This document shows, one piece after another, positions 17,571 to 26,444 of a stretch of 64,000 nucleotides of DNA (positions are counted from its first letter, which is position 1; each line of letters starts with the position of its first letter). The stretch is from G963691885 sp963691885 (lineage in GTDB: Bacteria; Pseudomonadota; Alphaproteobacteria; UBA8366; Aestuariispiraceae): assembly GCA_963691885.1 (NCBI GenBank), contig OY829843.1, positions 3,472,001-3,536,000 on the forward strand, read 5' to 3'. The translations under genes and the position numbers were made by a program. Under the pieces are notes generated by a model. It was given only the letters and a program-made list of their open reading frames with translations. It made no database searches and was not told the DNA's origin.

Positions 17571-18662
17571 TTACTTCAAAGAAACGCCGTAGTCTTCTTC
17601 AAGCCAGTTGACGACGAACGCCTTGGCCTCAGCAGGAACGTTTGTTCCCAATGCCAATGTGGCCGTTGCCATGTCACCGGTCATCTGCGGATAGACACCC
17701 AGACGCTTTTTGGAGATTTCTGCGAAATCGCCACGGGCCAGAACGTCGTTGAACGCTTTGGTGAATGTGTCGATAGCGGCTTTATCCGCACCCGCTGGCA
17801 GGAACACCATTTTCTGTGCCGGGAAACCTGCAATCATGAAGGCTTTCCAGGCATTCCAGGCGTCGCCGCTGGTTTCACAGCCTGCTGTCGCTTCACAAAC
17901 TTCCTTGAAGCTTGGCAGGTCCGGGAAGGTTGGATCGCGAACAACGTTACCGTCTGCGTCCAGTGCACCCCATGTCATCCACGGCACGGCGGCGCCGGAC
18001 TCAACCAGCGGGGTCACATTTGCCAGATAGGCAGAGGATGTCTGGTAATCGATATTGGCTTCACCGCGCTCGAACATCAGGCGACCGTCACCACGACCCT
18101 TGATGCCAAAGACAGGCTCAACATTCATGCCCAGCATTTTCCATGCGAGAAGCGGCACGAGGTCAAGGCGGGTTGCGCCCTGGCTGCCCCAGATGAAGTC
18201 CTGACCAGCAAGACCAGAGGCATCCAGACCTTTCAGCATGCCAGCTTCTGCAGGGGGAAGATAGGCAACGCCACCGGTACCGGAAGCAAGAACCACGTTC
18301 CAGTCGCCATATTCATATTTCACGCGGGGATCGCCCAGCAGATAGGGGAACTGTGTGGAGCCGGATGATCCGAAGATCAGCGTGCCTTTGGAGTCTTCAT
18401 AGGACTGGCTCTGGAACCAGTTTGCACCCTTGGTGGAACCTGCACCGGGCATATATTTCACAACCACGGTTGGCTTGCCCGGAAGGGCTTCGCTCAACAG
18501 AGGCGCATAGAAGTTTGCCCATTTTGCCGAGCCGCCAGACTCAGAAAAAGGAATTACAAATTCGATGGTTTTGCCGGACATGTCCAGACTATGTCCGTCC
18601 GCGAATGCGCCGGTAGACGCAACAGTAAAGGCGGCCGCGAGGGCCAGTTTCTTGATACTCAT
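17571..18662 (-). CDS. tctC: TctC-type periplasmic tricarboxylate-binding protein
   Basis: 363-residue Bug-family receptor. The N-terminus has a Sec signal peptide (MSIKKLALAAAFTVASTGAFA, cleavage near residue 21). The mature part has the Bug blocks IEFVIPFSESGGSAKWANFY and VVKYMPGAGSTKGANWF, where the family expects the P-x-G-x-x-D and PGAG motifs. GGGAGGAATA precedes ATG 18662. It is the first gene of its operon and is divergent from the tctDE-like regulators, which probably sense the same carboxylate. Confidence 0.87.
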   Translation of the reverse strand: MSIKKLALAAAFTVASTGAFADGHSLDMSGKTIEFVIPFSESGGSAKWANFYAPLLSEALPGKPTVVVKYMPGAGSTKGANWFQSQSYEDSKGTLIFGSSGSTQFPYLLGDPRVKYEYGDWNVVLASGTGGVAYLPPAEAGMLKGLDASGLAGQDFIWGSQGATRLDLVPLLAWKMLGMNVEPVFGIKGRGDGRLMFERGEANIDYQTSSAYLANVTPLVESGAAVPWMTWGALDADGNVVRDPTFPDLPSFKEVCEATAGCETSGDAWNAWKAFMIAGFPAQKMVFLPAGADKAAIDTFTKAFNDVLARGDFAEISKKRLGVYPQMTGDMATATLALGTNVPAEAKAFVVNWLEEDYGVSLK

Positions 18663-18878
18663 TATTCCTCCCTTGGCGGATTTTCCGCCGTTTCATTAGA
18701 GCAACCACGCTTTCTTCGAAATCGACATCTGCGAACAGATTGCTCTCATTCAAAAATTCAGATCGTGTTCTGACCAAGGCGTTTTCACGACTTTAGGGCC
18801 AAAAATCTGATGCCTAGTACACTTGATACTACCACCATATCCTGCGAACCTTGCGTGAACCTGACTCGGATCAAGAAA

Positions 18879-19550
18879 ATGCGCATCGCGATAATTGAGG
18901 ATAATGAGAGTGTCGCCAAAGGCATCGCTTACCGCATGGAGGACCGGGGCCATGCCATTGATGTCATCGCTGACGGGCAGGCGGCGGATGACTTCCTTAA
19001 ATCCGATGATAACGACATTATAATTCTAGATATTAACCTGCCTGGGCGTGATGGCTTGTCTATTTTGCGATCCATGCGATCGCGGGGGGATGATCGCCCG
19101 GTTCTTTTGCTGACGGCGCGCAGCGCAACGCAAGAGCGGGTTATGGGACTGGATGCAGGGGCCGATGACTATCTGGTCAAACCTTTTGAGATGGATGAAT
19201 TGGAAGCCCGCGTTCGGGCGCTCTCCAGACGGGTTCCGCAATCCATACAATCGGAAATCTGGATGGGTAAACTCTGTTACACGCCTGATCAGCGTCTTGT
19301 TGTGATCGATGGTGAGCCACTTGATTTACCGCGGCGAGAGCTGGCCTTGCTGGATGCGCTAATCCGGGCCAGAAGCGGCGTGAGGTCCAAGAATGAACTG
19401 ATCGAAATGCTCTATGGCACAGGGGCCGACGTAACTGAAGGGGTGATCGAGGCCCATGTTTCACGCTTGCGCAAGAAGGTTGCCACCGCAGGGCTGGAGA
19501 TAAAAGCACTGCGTAACATTGGTTATGTCCTGCAAGAGAGGTCAACGTGA
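18879..19550 (+). CDS. tctD: OmpR-family response regulator (TctD-like)
   Basis: About 223 residues from ATG 18879. Receiver domain with acidic pair E8/D9 (IIEDNES), phosphoacceptor Asp in IILDINLPGRDG and Lys in DDYLVKPFEMDELEAR, then a winged-helix DNA-binding domain (about 125-220; LPRRELALLDALI, VEAHVSRLRKKV-like EAHVSRLRKKV). I reject the ATG at 18810 because the receiver fold starts at MRIAIIED. The last codons overlap the kinase start. Divergent from tctC; TctD-type regulators activate tctC operons. Confidence 0.87.
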   Translation: MRIAIIEDNESVAKGIAYRMEDRGHAIDVIADGQAADDFLKSDDNDIIILDINLPGRDGLSILRSMRSRGDDRPVLLLTARSATQERVMGLDAGADDYLVKPFEMDELEARVRALSRRVPQSIQSEIWMGKLCYTPDQRLVVIDGEPLDLPRRELALLDALIRARSGVRSKNELIEMLYGTGADVTEGVIEAHVSRLRKKVATAGLEIKALRNIGYVLQERST

Positions 19551-20920
19551 CGCCCGGTTCACTGCGCCTTCGACTGTTTATAATCATCTTGGTCCCATTG
19601 ACGATCCTGGCCCTTATGATCGGCATCTGGCGGATCGATGTGGCGCAGTCCACCGCGTCTGAACTTTTTGACCGGAACCTAATGTTCACGGCGCTTGCCA
19701 TCTCGCGGGATGTTGCGCGGGATGATGGCGATGCCCTGTCGCCGGACACCCAAGATCTTCTTAATAAGACCGCAGGCGGGCCGGTTCGCTATCATGTCTA
19801 TGGGCCTGATGGTGTGTTGGTCACCGGTTATGCAGTGCCCCCGATTCCGCCGGGGCGGTTGGATCGGGATACGGCCTTTGCCTATTACGATGCGACCTAT
19901 CGGGACAGTATTGTAAGGGTGTTGCGCATCAAGGATGAAGCCAGCATTGACGATTTGTCCGGAATATTCACGATTACGGTCTGGCAGGATTTGAATGCCA
20001 GAAATGCCTTTGTCTGGGATTTGGGACTTCGGTCCGCCGGGGTCATGGCGACCCTGCTGATCGCCGTTGCCATTCTGATATGGTTCGGCGTGTCGGTTGG
20101 TTTGAAACCTCTAACAGATCTAGAAGATGCGATTTCCCGGCGTTCCCCAGAGGATCTCAGTCCGATCAAACGCCCTGTTCCGGTCGAAGCACTGGGCATC
20201 GTCTCACAATTGAACACGCTGTTGGACCGGATCCGCATCACCTTTGATGCCCAAGCCGCCTTTGTTTCAGATGCGGCCCATCAATTGCGCAATCCGCTTG
20301 CCGGGATGCGCGCACTGGGGGAATCGATCCAGTCCGCCCCGAACTTGCAGGCAGCCCAGGCCCGTGCAGGTGATCTGGTTACGGCAGCGGCGCGCGCCGC
20401 AGATTTGGCCAATCGCTTGCTAACGCTGGAACGCGCACGGGCAGAGACCGGCACGTCGGGTTTCTCGGTCGTAAATCTACGAAGCCTTGTCCATGAAACA
20501 GTTTCGGACATGATGGAGGCGGCAAAGGTCCAGCCCGTTGAAATCGTGACCGTGGCTGATGAGATCGGGGACCATCTTGTTGACCCGTTGATGCTGCGGG
20601 AGTTGCTGACCAACCTCATTGATAATGCGCTGGTTCACGGAGGGAGCGGTCTCTCGGAAATTACTGTTCGATTGAGCGCTTCAAGAGGTTACTTCACCCT
20701 GACTGTGGAAAATGACGGTGCCAGCATCGAGGTCGAGCATATCCCTGTAATTCTGGCGCGCTTTGGTCAGCTGGATATCGGGGCTGGTAGTGGTCTTGGA
20801 CTGTCCATCGCGGATGCCGTGGCAAAACGGCATGGTGGTGAGCTGACTGTTGACCCTCGTCACACGGGGTTTTCGGTCACGATCTCAATCCCGATGGTCG
20901 AGCAACGTAAGGCTGTCTAG
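19547..20920 (+). CDS. tctE: sensor histidine kinase (TctE-like)
   Basis: 457 residues, GTG start overlapping the tctD stop. Membrane helices near 8-27 and 165-186 enclose a periplasmic sensor domain of about 140 residues. A HAMP-like linker follows, then HisKA with the phosphorylated His in SDAAHQLRNPLAGMR and an HATPase domain with N-box LLTNLIDNALVHGG and G-box GSGLGLSIADAVAKRHGG. It is expected to sense an external carboxylate and phosphorylate the adjacent regulator. Confidence 0.87.
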   Translation: MTPGSLRLRLFIIILVPLTILALMIGIWRIDVAQSTASELFDRNLMFTALAISRDVARDDGDALSPDTQDLLNKTAGGPVRYHVYGPDGVLVTGYAVPPIPPGRLDRDTAFAYYDATYRDSIVRVLRIKDEASIDDLSGIFTITVWQDLNARNAFVWDLGLRSAGVMATLLIAVAILIWFGVSVGLKPLTDLEDAISRRSPEDLSPIKRPVPVEALGIVSQLNTLLDRIRITFDAQAAFVSDAAHQLRNPLAGMRALGESIQSAPNLQAAQARAGDLVTAAARAADLANRLLTLERARAETGTSGFSVVNLRSLVHETVSDMMEAAKVQPVEIVTVADEIGDHLVDPLMLRELLTNLIDNALVHGGSGLSEITVRLSASRGYFTLTVENDGASIEVEHIPVILARFGQLDIGAGSGLGLSIADAVAKRHGGELTVDPRHTGFSVTISIPMVEQRKAV

Positions 20921-20932
20921 CTTGATCTGCAG

Positions 20933-21988
20933 TTAAGGGAATACGACACCGTCCATCAGTTTTCGGGCGGTGCGAAGGACCCCAGTTTTCATCACTGTGT
21001 TCTTTTCATCAAGGGTGGCAACAACTTGGAATGCGCCGCTTGGATGCTCAATCGCCAGAGTTTTTGGATTGCCTTCCGGGATTTTCGCGACCACTGAGGC
21101 GGGACCTTTGGGCAATAGCGATGCAGTCCCGACGCTGACAGCACCCAGAACACCGATGGCTTTATGACATTTATGAGGAATGAAGGTTCTGGTGGATAGG
21201 GTGCCTCCAGTCTTTGGGGCTGAGACGAGGGTCATTTTAGGAATCGATTTTCCGGCTACATCCTCAATACCCATCATCGGCCCGGCTTTCAGACGGATCG
21301 CTTCAACCCGTTCCTTAAACGCGATGTCGGCATCAAGATCCGTTGGGGTTTCATTCCCGGTAAGTCCGAAATCCGAAGCATTCAGAATGACGCATGGCAT
21401 GCCGTCGTCGATCAGGGTGACTGCAACACCATCGATCTGATCCACCGCGTTGCCTGTGGGCAGGAGGGCACCACATGTAGAACCGGCCGTATCCTGGAAG
21501 GTGATGGGAATGGCGCTGGCGGTGCCGGGAACACCGTCGATGCTGGCCTCGCCCTGGTAGGTGACTTTCCCATCAGGGGTTGGAACCTCGGCAATGGCGA
21601 CTTGTCCGGTGTTTTCCATATAAATCCGGATCTCTGTCACATCGCTTTCCGCTTTTACAAGCCCGCGCTCAATCGCAAACGGGCCCACTCCAGCCAGGAT
21701 ATTTCCACAATTCTGGCCATCAGTGACGATTGGCTGATCCACAAAGACCTGCAGGAACAGATAATCGACATCGATGCCGGGCCTGTCGGACGGACGCACG
21801 ACCGCAATTTTGGAGGTGAGCGGGTCCGCCCCGCCCATACCGTCAATCTGCCTCGGGTCGGGTGAACCCATAATGCGGAGCAGAAGTTCGTCGCGTTGGT
21901 CTGTGTTCTGCGGCAGGTCGCTTTCCAGAAAGTATCCGCCTTTTGACGTGCCGCCCCGCATCCACAGGACGGGGATGCCGTCAGACAT
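20933..21988 (-). CDS. galD: 4-oxalomesaconate tautomerase
   Basis: 351-residue PrpF-family protein with MRGGTSKGGYFLESDLP near the start, RQIDGMGGADPLTSKIA, NCGNILAGVGPFAIERGLV containing the probable catalytic Cys, and ASDFGLTGNE. In gallate/protocatechuate meta-cleavage, GalD converts the keto and enol tautomers of 4-oxalomesaconate. The assignment rests on its neighbours: it overlaps an aldolase (GalC-like) that itself overlaps a PIG-L-type hydratase (GalB-like). It converges with tctE, only 12 bases apart. Confidence 0.82.
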   Translation of the reverse strand: MSDGIPVLWMRGGTSKGGYFLESDLPQNTDQRDELLLRIMGSPDPRQIDGMGGADPLTSKIAVVRPSDRPGIDVDYLFLQVFVDQPIVTDGQNCGNILAGVGPFAIERGLVKAESDVTEIRIYMENTGQVAIAEVPTPDGKVTYQGEASIDGVPGTASAIPITFQDTAGSTCGALLPTGNAVDQIDGVAVTLIDDGMPCVILNASDFGLTGNETPTDLDADIAFKERVEAIRLKAGPMMGIEDVAGKSIPKMTLVSAPKTGGTLSTRTFIPHKCHKAIGVLGAVSVGTASLLPKGPASVVAKIPEGNPKTLAIEHPSGAFQVVATLDEKNTVMKTGVLRTARKLMDGVVFP

Positions 21989-22655
21989 ATTTCAAACCCT
22001 TTTCAGCGAGTCTCTCCCGCATGTCATAGAGGTCGAGGCCGACTTCCCCTTTGGCAAGACGGGCCCGCTTTTCCTCCTCAGCAGAGATCCTGGCCTGCGC
22101 CTTTTCCAAAGCCTCCTGACCGGAAAGTCGCGGGACAACACAGACCCCGTCATCATCGGCCAGAACGATGTCCCCGGGATTGAGTGCCGCCCCGGCACAG
22201 ACGATGGGCACATTAACGGAACCGAGCGTTTCTTTGACCGTTCCCTGGGCGGAGATCGATTTGGACCAGACCGGGAAGTTCATTTCCGTCAGGTCCGCGA
22301 CATCGCGAACACCTGCCTCTATGATCAGGCCTAACCCGCCCCGTGCCTGAACTGAGGTCGCTAGAAGATCGCCGAAATAGCCGTCGTCGCATGGTGACGT
22401 TGGTGCCACCACCAGAATATCTCCCACCTGCATCTGTTCTATCGCGACATGGATCATCCAGTTATCACCTGGCGGAATTGATACCGTGATCGCGGAACCT
22501 CCGATCTTTGCGCCCGCGTAAATGGGCCGCATGAAGGGGCGCATCAAACCGGTCCTGCCCTGCGCCTCATGAACGGTCGCGACACCGCATTCAGCTAGTG
22601 CACTGATCAGGGCTGGGTCGGCCCGCTCGATATTCTGTACAACAATATTGCTCAT
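21981..22655 (-). CDS. galC: 4-carboxy-4-hydroxy-2-oxoadipate aldolase (HMG aldolase / RraA family)
   Basis: 224 residues from ATG 22655. Blocks TVHEAQGRTGLMRPFMRPIY, GDILVVAPTSPCDDGYFGDLLATSVQARG, GLIIEAGVRDVADL and VLADDDGVCVVPR are typical of the divalent-metal class II CHA aldolases related to RraA; the GDLLA and GxRD residues are present. It splits 4-carboxy-4-hydroxy-2-oxoadipate to pyruvate and oxaloacetate. Start overlaps the galB stop (ATGA), the end overlaps galD by 8 bases. Confidence 0.87.
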   Translation of the reverse strand: MSNIVVQNIERADPALISALAECGVATVHEAQGRTGLMRPFMRPIYAGAKIGGSAITVSIPPGDNWMIHVAIEQMQVGDILVVAPTSPCDDGYFGDLLATSVQARGGLGLIIEAGVRDVADLTEMNFPVWSKSISAQGTVKETLGSVNVPIVCAGAALNPGDIVLADDDGVCVVPRLSGQEALEKAQARISAEEEKRARLAKGEVGLDLYDMRERLAEKGLKYV

Positions 22656-23389
22656 CCGAGTGTATCCACCGTTCTTGGGTATACCGATTGAAAGCCCTCT
22701 GCATAGCGGGCATTGCGGCCGCCGGACTGTCCGCCCGAGTTTCGCCTGAAATGGTTGCCGCGATTCTCGGCGACATTTGTGTAGTAGTCCCAGAGGTGCT
22801 CCTGACCCTGCATGCTTTCGATGGCCGCGCGTTTCTGGTCCCAAACCTCTGTAATGTCGAGGAACACATCCGGCTTCCAGCCCATCTGTTCGGTCTGATG
22901 TGGTTCGAAAAGATAGAGTTGTGGGGCCCCCAGAACCTTCTCACCCGGATTATGTCCCCAGGCCTGCGCGATCATGCGGCATTCCATGGTGAGGCGCGTC
23001 GCAAAGGCATGATCGGTGTTGTAGGGATCATAGTGGGAATGGCTGAACATGAAATCAGGCTGCACCGACCGGATCAGATCTACCAGTTTGAACTTCGCAT
23101 CCCGGTCCACTTCGAGGGGATAGTCGCCGAGATCAAAGAACTCAATCGCATGGGCATTGAGGGCTTGCGCGGCGCCTTCAGCCTCCTTCCGACGGGCCAC
23201 TTTGACCGCGTCCAGTGTCATGCCGTCCTGCTTCCAGAGCTTTGCGCTTTCCCCCCTCTCACCATAGGACAGGCAGACGATCGTCACCTCATACCCCTGT
23301 TTTTGGTGAAGGGCGATGGCGCCGCCGCAGCGCCAGACAAAATCCGCTGAATGGGCACTGACGACCAATGCTGTTTTTGACCCGGACAT
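22652..23389 (-). CDS. galB: 4-oxalomesaconate hydratase, PIG-L type
   Basis: About 245 residues of the PIG-L/LmbE zinc-hydrolase fold: VVSAHSADFVWRCGGAIALH (the AHSAD block replaces the usual AHPDD), a central YGERGESAKLW and HSHYDPYNTDH with the metal-binding HxxYxPYxxDH pattern. GalB of Pseudomonas, a PIG-L-family hydratase, has this organisation. ATG 23389 or 23398 are both possible; the long upstream extension to 23485 crosses the divergent promoter and is rejected. Coupled to galC and galD. Confidence 0.82.
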   Translation of the reverse strand: MSGSKTALVVSAHSADFVWRCGGAIALHQKQGYEVTIVCLSYGERGESAKLWKQDGMTLDAVKVARRKEAEGAAQALNAHAIEFFDLGDYPLEVDRDAKFKLVDLIRSVQPDFMFSHSHYDPYNTDHAFATRLTMECRMIAQAWGHNPGEKVLGAPQLYLFEPHQTEQMGWKPDVFLDITEVWDQKRAAIESMQGQEHLWDYYTNVAENRGNHFRRNSGGQSGGRNARYAEGFQSVYPRTVDTLG

Positions 23390-23465
23390 TTCCTGCATCC
23401 TGTCTGTTCTGTTCTTGATTGAGGGCCTAGTATGCAGGATCCGTAATGCTGCTGAAAGAGTCACA

Positions 23466-24350
23466 ATGGCAGAGGTAACATTCATCGGCTATGGCGAGGC
23501 CGCGGGCGCCTTTGTCAACGGCTGGTCCGGCGCAAACACGTTTCGTGCTTTTGACATCAAGATGACGAGCGGTCGCGACGTCACGGACAAGATTGAAGCG
23601 GATGGCGGTGTTGCCTGTGCCACGCGGGAAGCCGCGCTTTCGGGCGCAAACTCTGTCTTCTCAACGGTCACCGCCGATCAGGCCCTTGCCGCTGCCAGGG
23701 AATGCGCGCCGCATCTGGGGGCTGGTGCGCTGTGGTTCGACATGAATTCCTGCGCCCCATCCACCAAGAAAAAGGCCGCAGACGTCATCGAAGGGGCGGG
23801 TGCGCTGTATGTTGATGTGGCCGTGATGGCCCCGGTCTATCCAAAGAAAAATCTGGTCCCTCTACTGGTGTCTGGTCCCCATAGTAGCCAAGGGGTTGCG
23901 CGACTGACGGAACTGTTGATGGCGCCAACATTGGTGGAGGGGCCGGTCGGGGCCGCATCCTCAATCAAGATGGTGCGTTCGATCATGGTCAAAGGTATGG
24001 AGGCGCTGACCGCCGAATGTTTCCTGGCGGCCAAACGGGCTGGGGTTGAAGAGGCTGTCATGGCCTCCCTCACGGCCAGTCATCCGCAGATGAACTGGCC
24101 CAAACAAAGCGCCTATAACTTTGAACGCATGATGGTGCATGGTGTTCGACGGGCCGCCGAAATGCGGGAGGTCGTCAAAATGCTGGATGACCTCGGGTTG
24201 CCTTCCGGCCTGACTTCCGGCGTTGTCGACTGGCAACAAAGCATCGGCGATCTGCAAGCGGGGGACGAGGCCGAGCTAAAGGCGATGGACCATCAGGAAA
24301 TCGTCTCAACAATTATTGACGGTTTGGATTTCGGCAACCGCGCTGACTGA
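23466..24350 (+). CDS. NAD(P)-dependent 6-phosphogluconate-dehydrogenase-like protein with DUF1932
   Basis: 294 residues. Short Rossmann motif EVTFIGYGEAAGAFVNGW at the very start (GxGxxA type), a substrate-loop region SCAPSTKKKAADVIEGAG, and a C-terminal helical DUF1932 domain (about 190-260; SIKMVRSIMVKGMEAL with the usual catalytic Lys). It is beta-hydroxyacid-dehydrogenase-like; the substrate is unknown. It is divergent from galB with 76 bases between, so they share a promoter region and possibly a pathway. Confidence 0.8.
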   Translation: MAEVTFIGYGEAAGAFVNGWSGANTFRAFDIKMTSGRDVTDKIEADGGVACATREAALSGANSVFSTVTADQALAAARECAPHLGAGALWFDMNSCAPSTKKKAADVIEGAGALYVDVAVMAPVYPKKNLVPLLVSGPHSSQGVARLTELLMAPTLVEGPVGAASSIKMVRSIMVKGMEALTAECFLAAKRAGVEEAVMASLTASHPQMNWPKQSAYNFERMMVHGVRRAAEMREVVKMLDDLGLPSGLTSGVVDWQQSIGDLQAGDEAELKAMDHQEIVSTIIDGLDFGNRAD

Positions 24351-24364
24351 ACGCCGGGCTGCGA

Positions 24365-24796
24365 TTAACCGCCATCTGCGACGAAGCCAGCGCTCTTAAT
24401 CCCGTGGATCGCGCAGGTTTCATCATTGTCTGACGTGTCGCCGGTAACACCGACAGCGCCCAGGATCTGCCCGTCCTGATCCTTGACCAAGACGCCGCCC
24501 GCCACGGGAACGAGGGATCCATCGGCCAGCGCATTCACCGATTGCACGAAGAAAGGCTCATGCTTCGCGCGTTCAAATATGGCCCGCGACCCGATGCCCA
24601 GCGAGAGGGCCCCATTGGCCTTACCGGCCGCAATCTTGGGGCGCAGGTTGGACGACCCGTCTTCACGTTCCAGCGCTTTGAGGACACCCCCTTTGTCGAG
24701 GACCGCAACGGTCAGCGGTTTCAGGTTCAGTTCCCGGCCCTTCGCCAGAGTGTCGGCGATAATCTGTTTGGCGGTGCTTAACGTGATTTCGGTCAT
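24365..24796 (-). CDS. HbpS/GlcG-family protein
   Basis: 143 residues of the GlcG/HbpS (DUF336) family: LTVAVLDKGGVLKALEREDGS, RPKIAAGKANGALSLG, VPVAGGVLVKDQDGQILGAVGVTGDTSDNDE. Some members bind heme or corrinoids, others have unknown roles beside dioxygenase and glycolate genes. It converges with the DUF1932 dehydrogenase. Here it probably belongs to the aromatic-acid catabolic neighbourhood, but no function can be proven from sequence. Confidence 0.8.
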   Translation of the reverse strand: MTEITLSTAKQIIADTLAKGRELNLKPLTVAVLDKGGVLKALEREDGSSNLRPKIAAGKANGALSLGIGSRAIFERAKHEPFFVQSVNALADGSLVPVAGGVLVKDQDGQILGAVGVTGDTSDNDETCAIHGIKSAGFVADGG

Positions 24797-25006
24797 CTCA
24801 TCCTCAAGGCTCTGTCTGCTTTTTGGATGCAGGCAGCGTTACTCGATCAACTTGTGGGTCGTCAAACCCAAATCCCGTGTTCTACTGCGGTTTCTATTTG
24901 TTCTTCTTTTGTTCTTAACAAATGCAAAATTATGCGGTATAGTGTTACTCATGATTACCTGTGGCTGTGCGTTGATTTTTCATTCAGGCTGTTTTGAGAG
25001 TCAATT

Positions 25007-25748
25007 TTGTCATTCGTCGAATACGCCCTATCCGTCATCGGCATCTCTGTGGCGACTATGAAGGGAAGTCCACTGCGTGGGCTTTTCATTGTTTTGGGCT
25101 GCATCATTGGTTTGCGGGTGAAGTCCTTGCGGGGGGAACACTTCTTCTCCCTGCGCTTCTTATCATCGCTTGTGCATTCGGCTTTGGCTGTCTCTTGCTG
25201 TTGATATCCTCGCTCCACCGTTCGGGAATTCTCACCCCGCTTGGTCCTGTTGAGGCACTACAGGTCAAACGGTTTGCACGTTTTCTGTTGTCGGCTTCCT
25301 TCATTGCGGGTGTCGCGTCTGAATATAACACGTCCTGGTCCCTGCATGTGGTTGAGACGCCGCTGACCGGTCCAGGTGCAAAATTAGGTGAAACCGTCCT
25401 GATCGACATGCTGACAAAACGGCAACGCGTCGTTGCGGTCACTGCATTGGAACGCGGTGATCAGAACCCGATTCATGCCGGGCGATACGGTGTATTTTGG
25501 AAAACTCGAAACTTGTTTTAAGGCCGATCACGAAGGCCGACATTCAGCAGGGAAAACTCCAATCCCTATGGGGTTTGCCAACACGAATTGTCTATACCAG
25601 GGAAGCAACGCGATTCTTGAAGGATGTTTCAAAAAAGGAAGATTCGGCAATCCAGACTGGGTCTCATCTAGATTCTTCCATTGTGGTGCTGACTATTCCT
25701 TCACCGCCCCCGCTTTTATACGGGGATGCAGCGGAATCATTCTTATGA
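25007..25748 (+). pseudogene. membrane protein of an unrecognised family, paralogue 1 of 3, two frame breaks
   Basis: Three reading frames in series make one protein of about 247 residues. Part 1 (TTG 25007, FVEYALSVIGISVATM) continues into part 2 (LLLPALLIIACAFGFGCLLLLISSL) if one G is added to the G6 run at 25131-25136. Part 2 continues into part 3 (ENSKLVLRPITKADI) if one T is added to the run at 25495-25498. The result has about four membrane segments and a C-terminal domain that aligns with the two following genes: ETVLIDMLT, GRYGVF, RPITKADI, LQSLWGLPTRIV. GAGAG precedes the TTG start. Function unknown. Confidence 0.6.
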
Positions 25749-25778
25749 AATCAGGTTTAAATCTCTTTAGGATTTATT

Positions 25779-26444
25779 ATGTTGGATATACTCCACTTTC
25801 TGCTTAATTCGACATCTTTCTTCTTTAAGAAAAATCCGTTTTGGTTGCCACAGAACCTGGTGTTTCTGGCCCTTCTTGGTGTTCTTGTTGCTGTCGGAAT
25901 CCGGTTGCTGGCCTCCGGCTCACTGTTGTTCTTTATACTTGTGGTGTTTTTGACTTTGCGGACGGCAATTTCTGCAACCGTCCTTCTTGGTTTTACAATC
26001 GCCGTTGCTCTGCGGATTAAAAAAACACTTCCGCAGAATTCTGGTTTGTTTGTCTCACTGTTTCTTTTGCTTTGCGTCGCCGCGCAAGGATTTTATGCAA
26101 CCCATGGTCAGCGATGGATGACCCATACCGTATCGGGCGATGAGGGTGGCCCCGGCATGCCGGATGGAACCATCCTGCTCATCGACTTTCCGTCCCCACG
26201 GGAACGCGGCAGAATGGTAACGGATTTTCGCCGGAATGGTTCTGCTGAACTGAGTATTGGCACATTGGCATTGTTTGAGACGGATGGCGTCATCTCAATG
26301 CGAAAAGCTACCCCAAGTGATTTCCTGGACACAAAACTAAAAACCCTGAATGGCATTCCAACCAGGACAGTATTTCCGGCATTTTCTCCAAGCATCACGC
26401 AATCCCGGTTTCCCGTATTCGAAGGAGTTGAACGTGTTTCTTGA
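25779..26444 (+). CDS. membrane protein of an unrecognised family, paralogue 2 of 3
   Basis: 221 residues; ATG preceded by AGGA. Membrane segments near 27-47, 49-80 and 88-106, then a soluble C-terminal domain of about 100 residues. That domain aligns with both neighbours: GTILLIDFPSP, a charged RRNG region, LSIGTLALFE, RKATPSDF, LKTLNGIPTRTVF. DNA is visibly more AT-rich than in flanking genes. I do not recognise the family. The strand pattern Gly-Asp/Glu-hydrophobic, then Gly-x-hydrophobic-Phe, then basic residues is loosely like S26 signal peptidases, but no catalytic Ser/Lys pair is evident here. Confidence 0.65.
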   Translation: MLDILHFLLNSTSFFFKKNPFWLPQNLVFLALLGVLVAVGIRLLASGSLLFFILVVFLTLRTAISATVLLGFTIAVALRIKKTLPQNSGLFVSLFLLLCVAAQGFYATHGQRWMTHTVSGDEGGPGMPDGTILLIDFPSPRERGRMVTDFRRNGSAELSIGTLALFETDGVISMRKATPSDFLDTKLKTLNGIPTRTVFPAFSPSITQSRFPVFEGVERVS

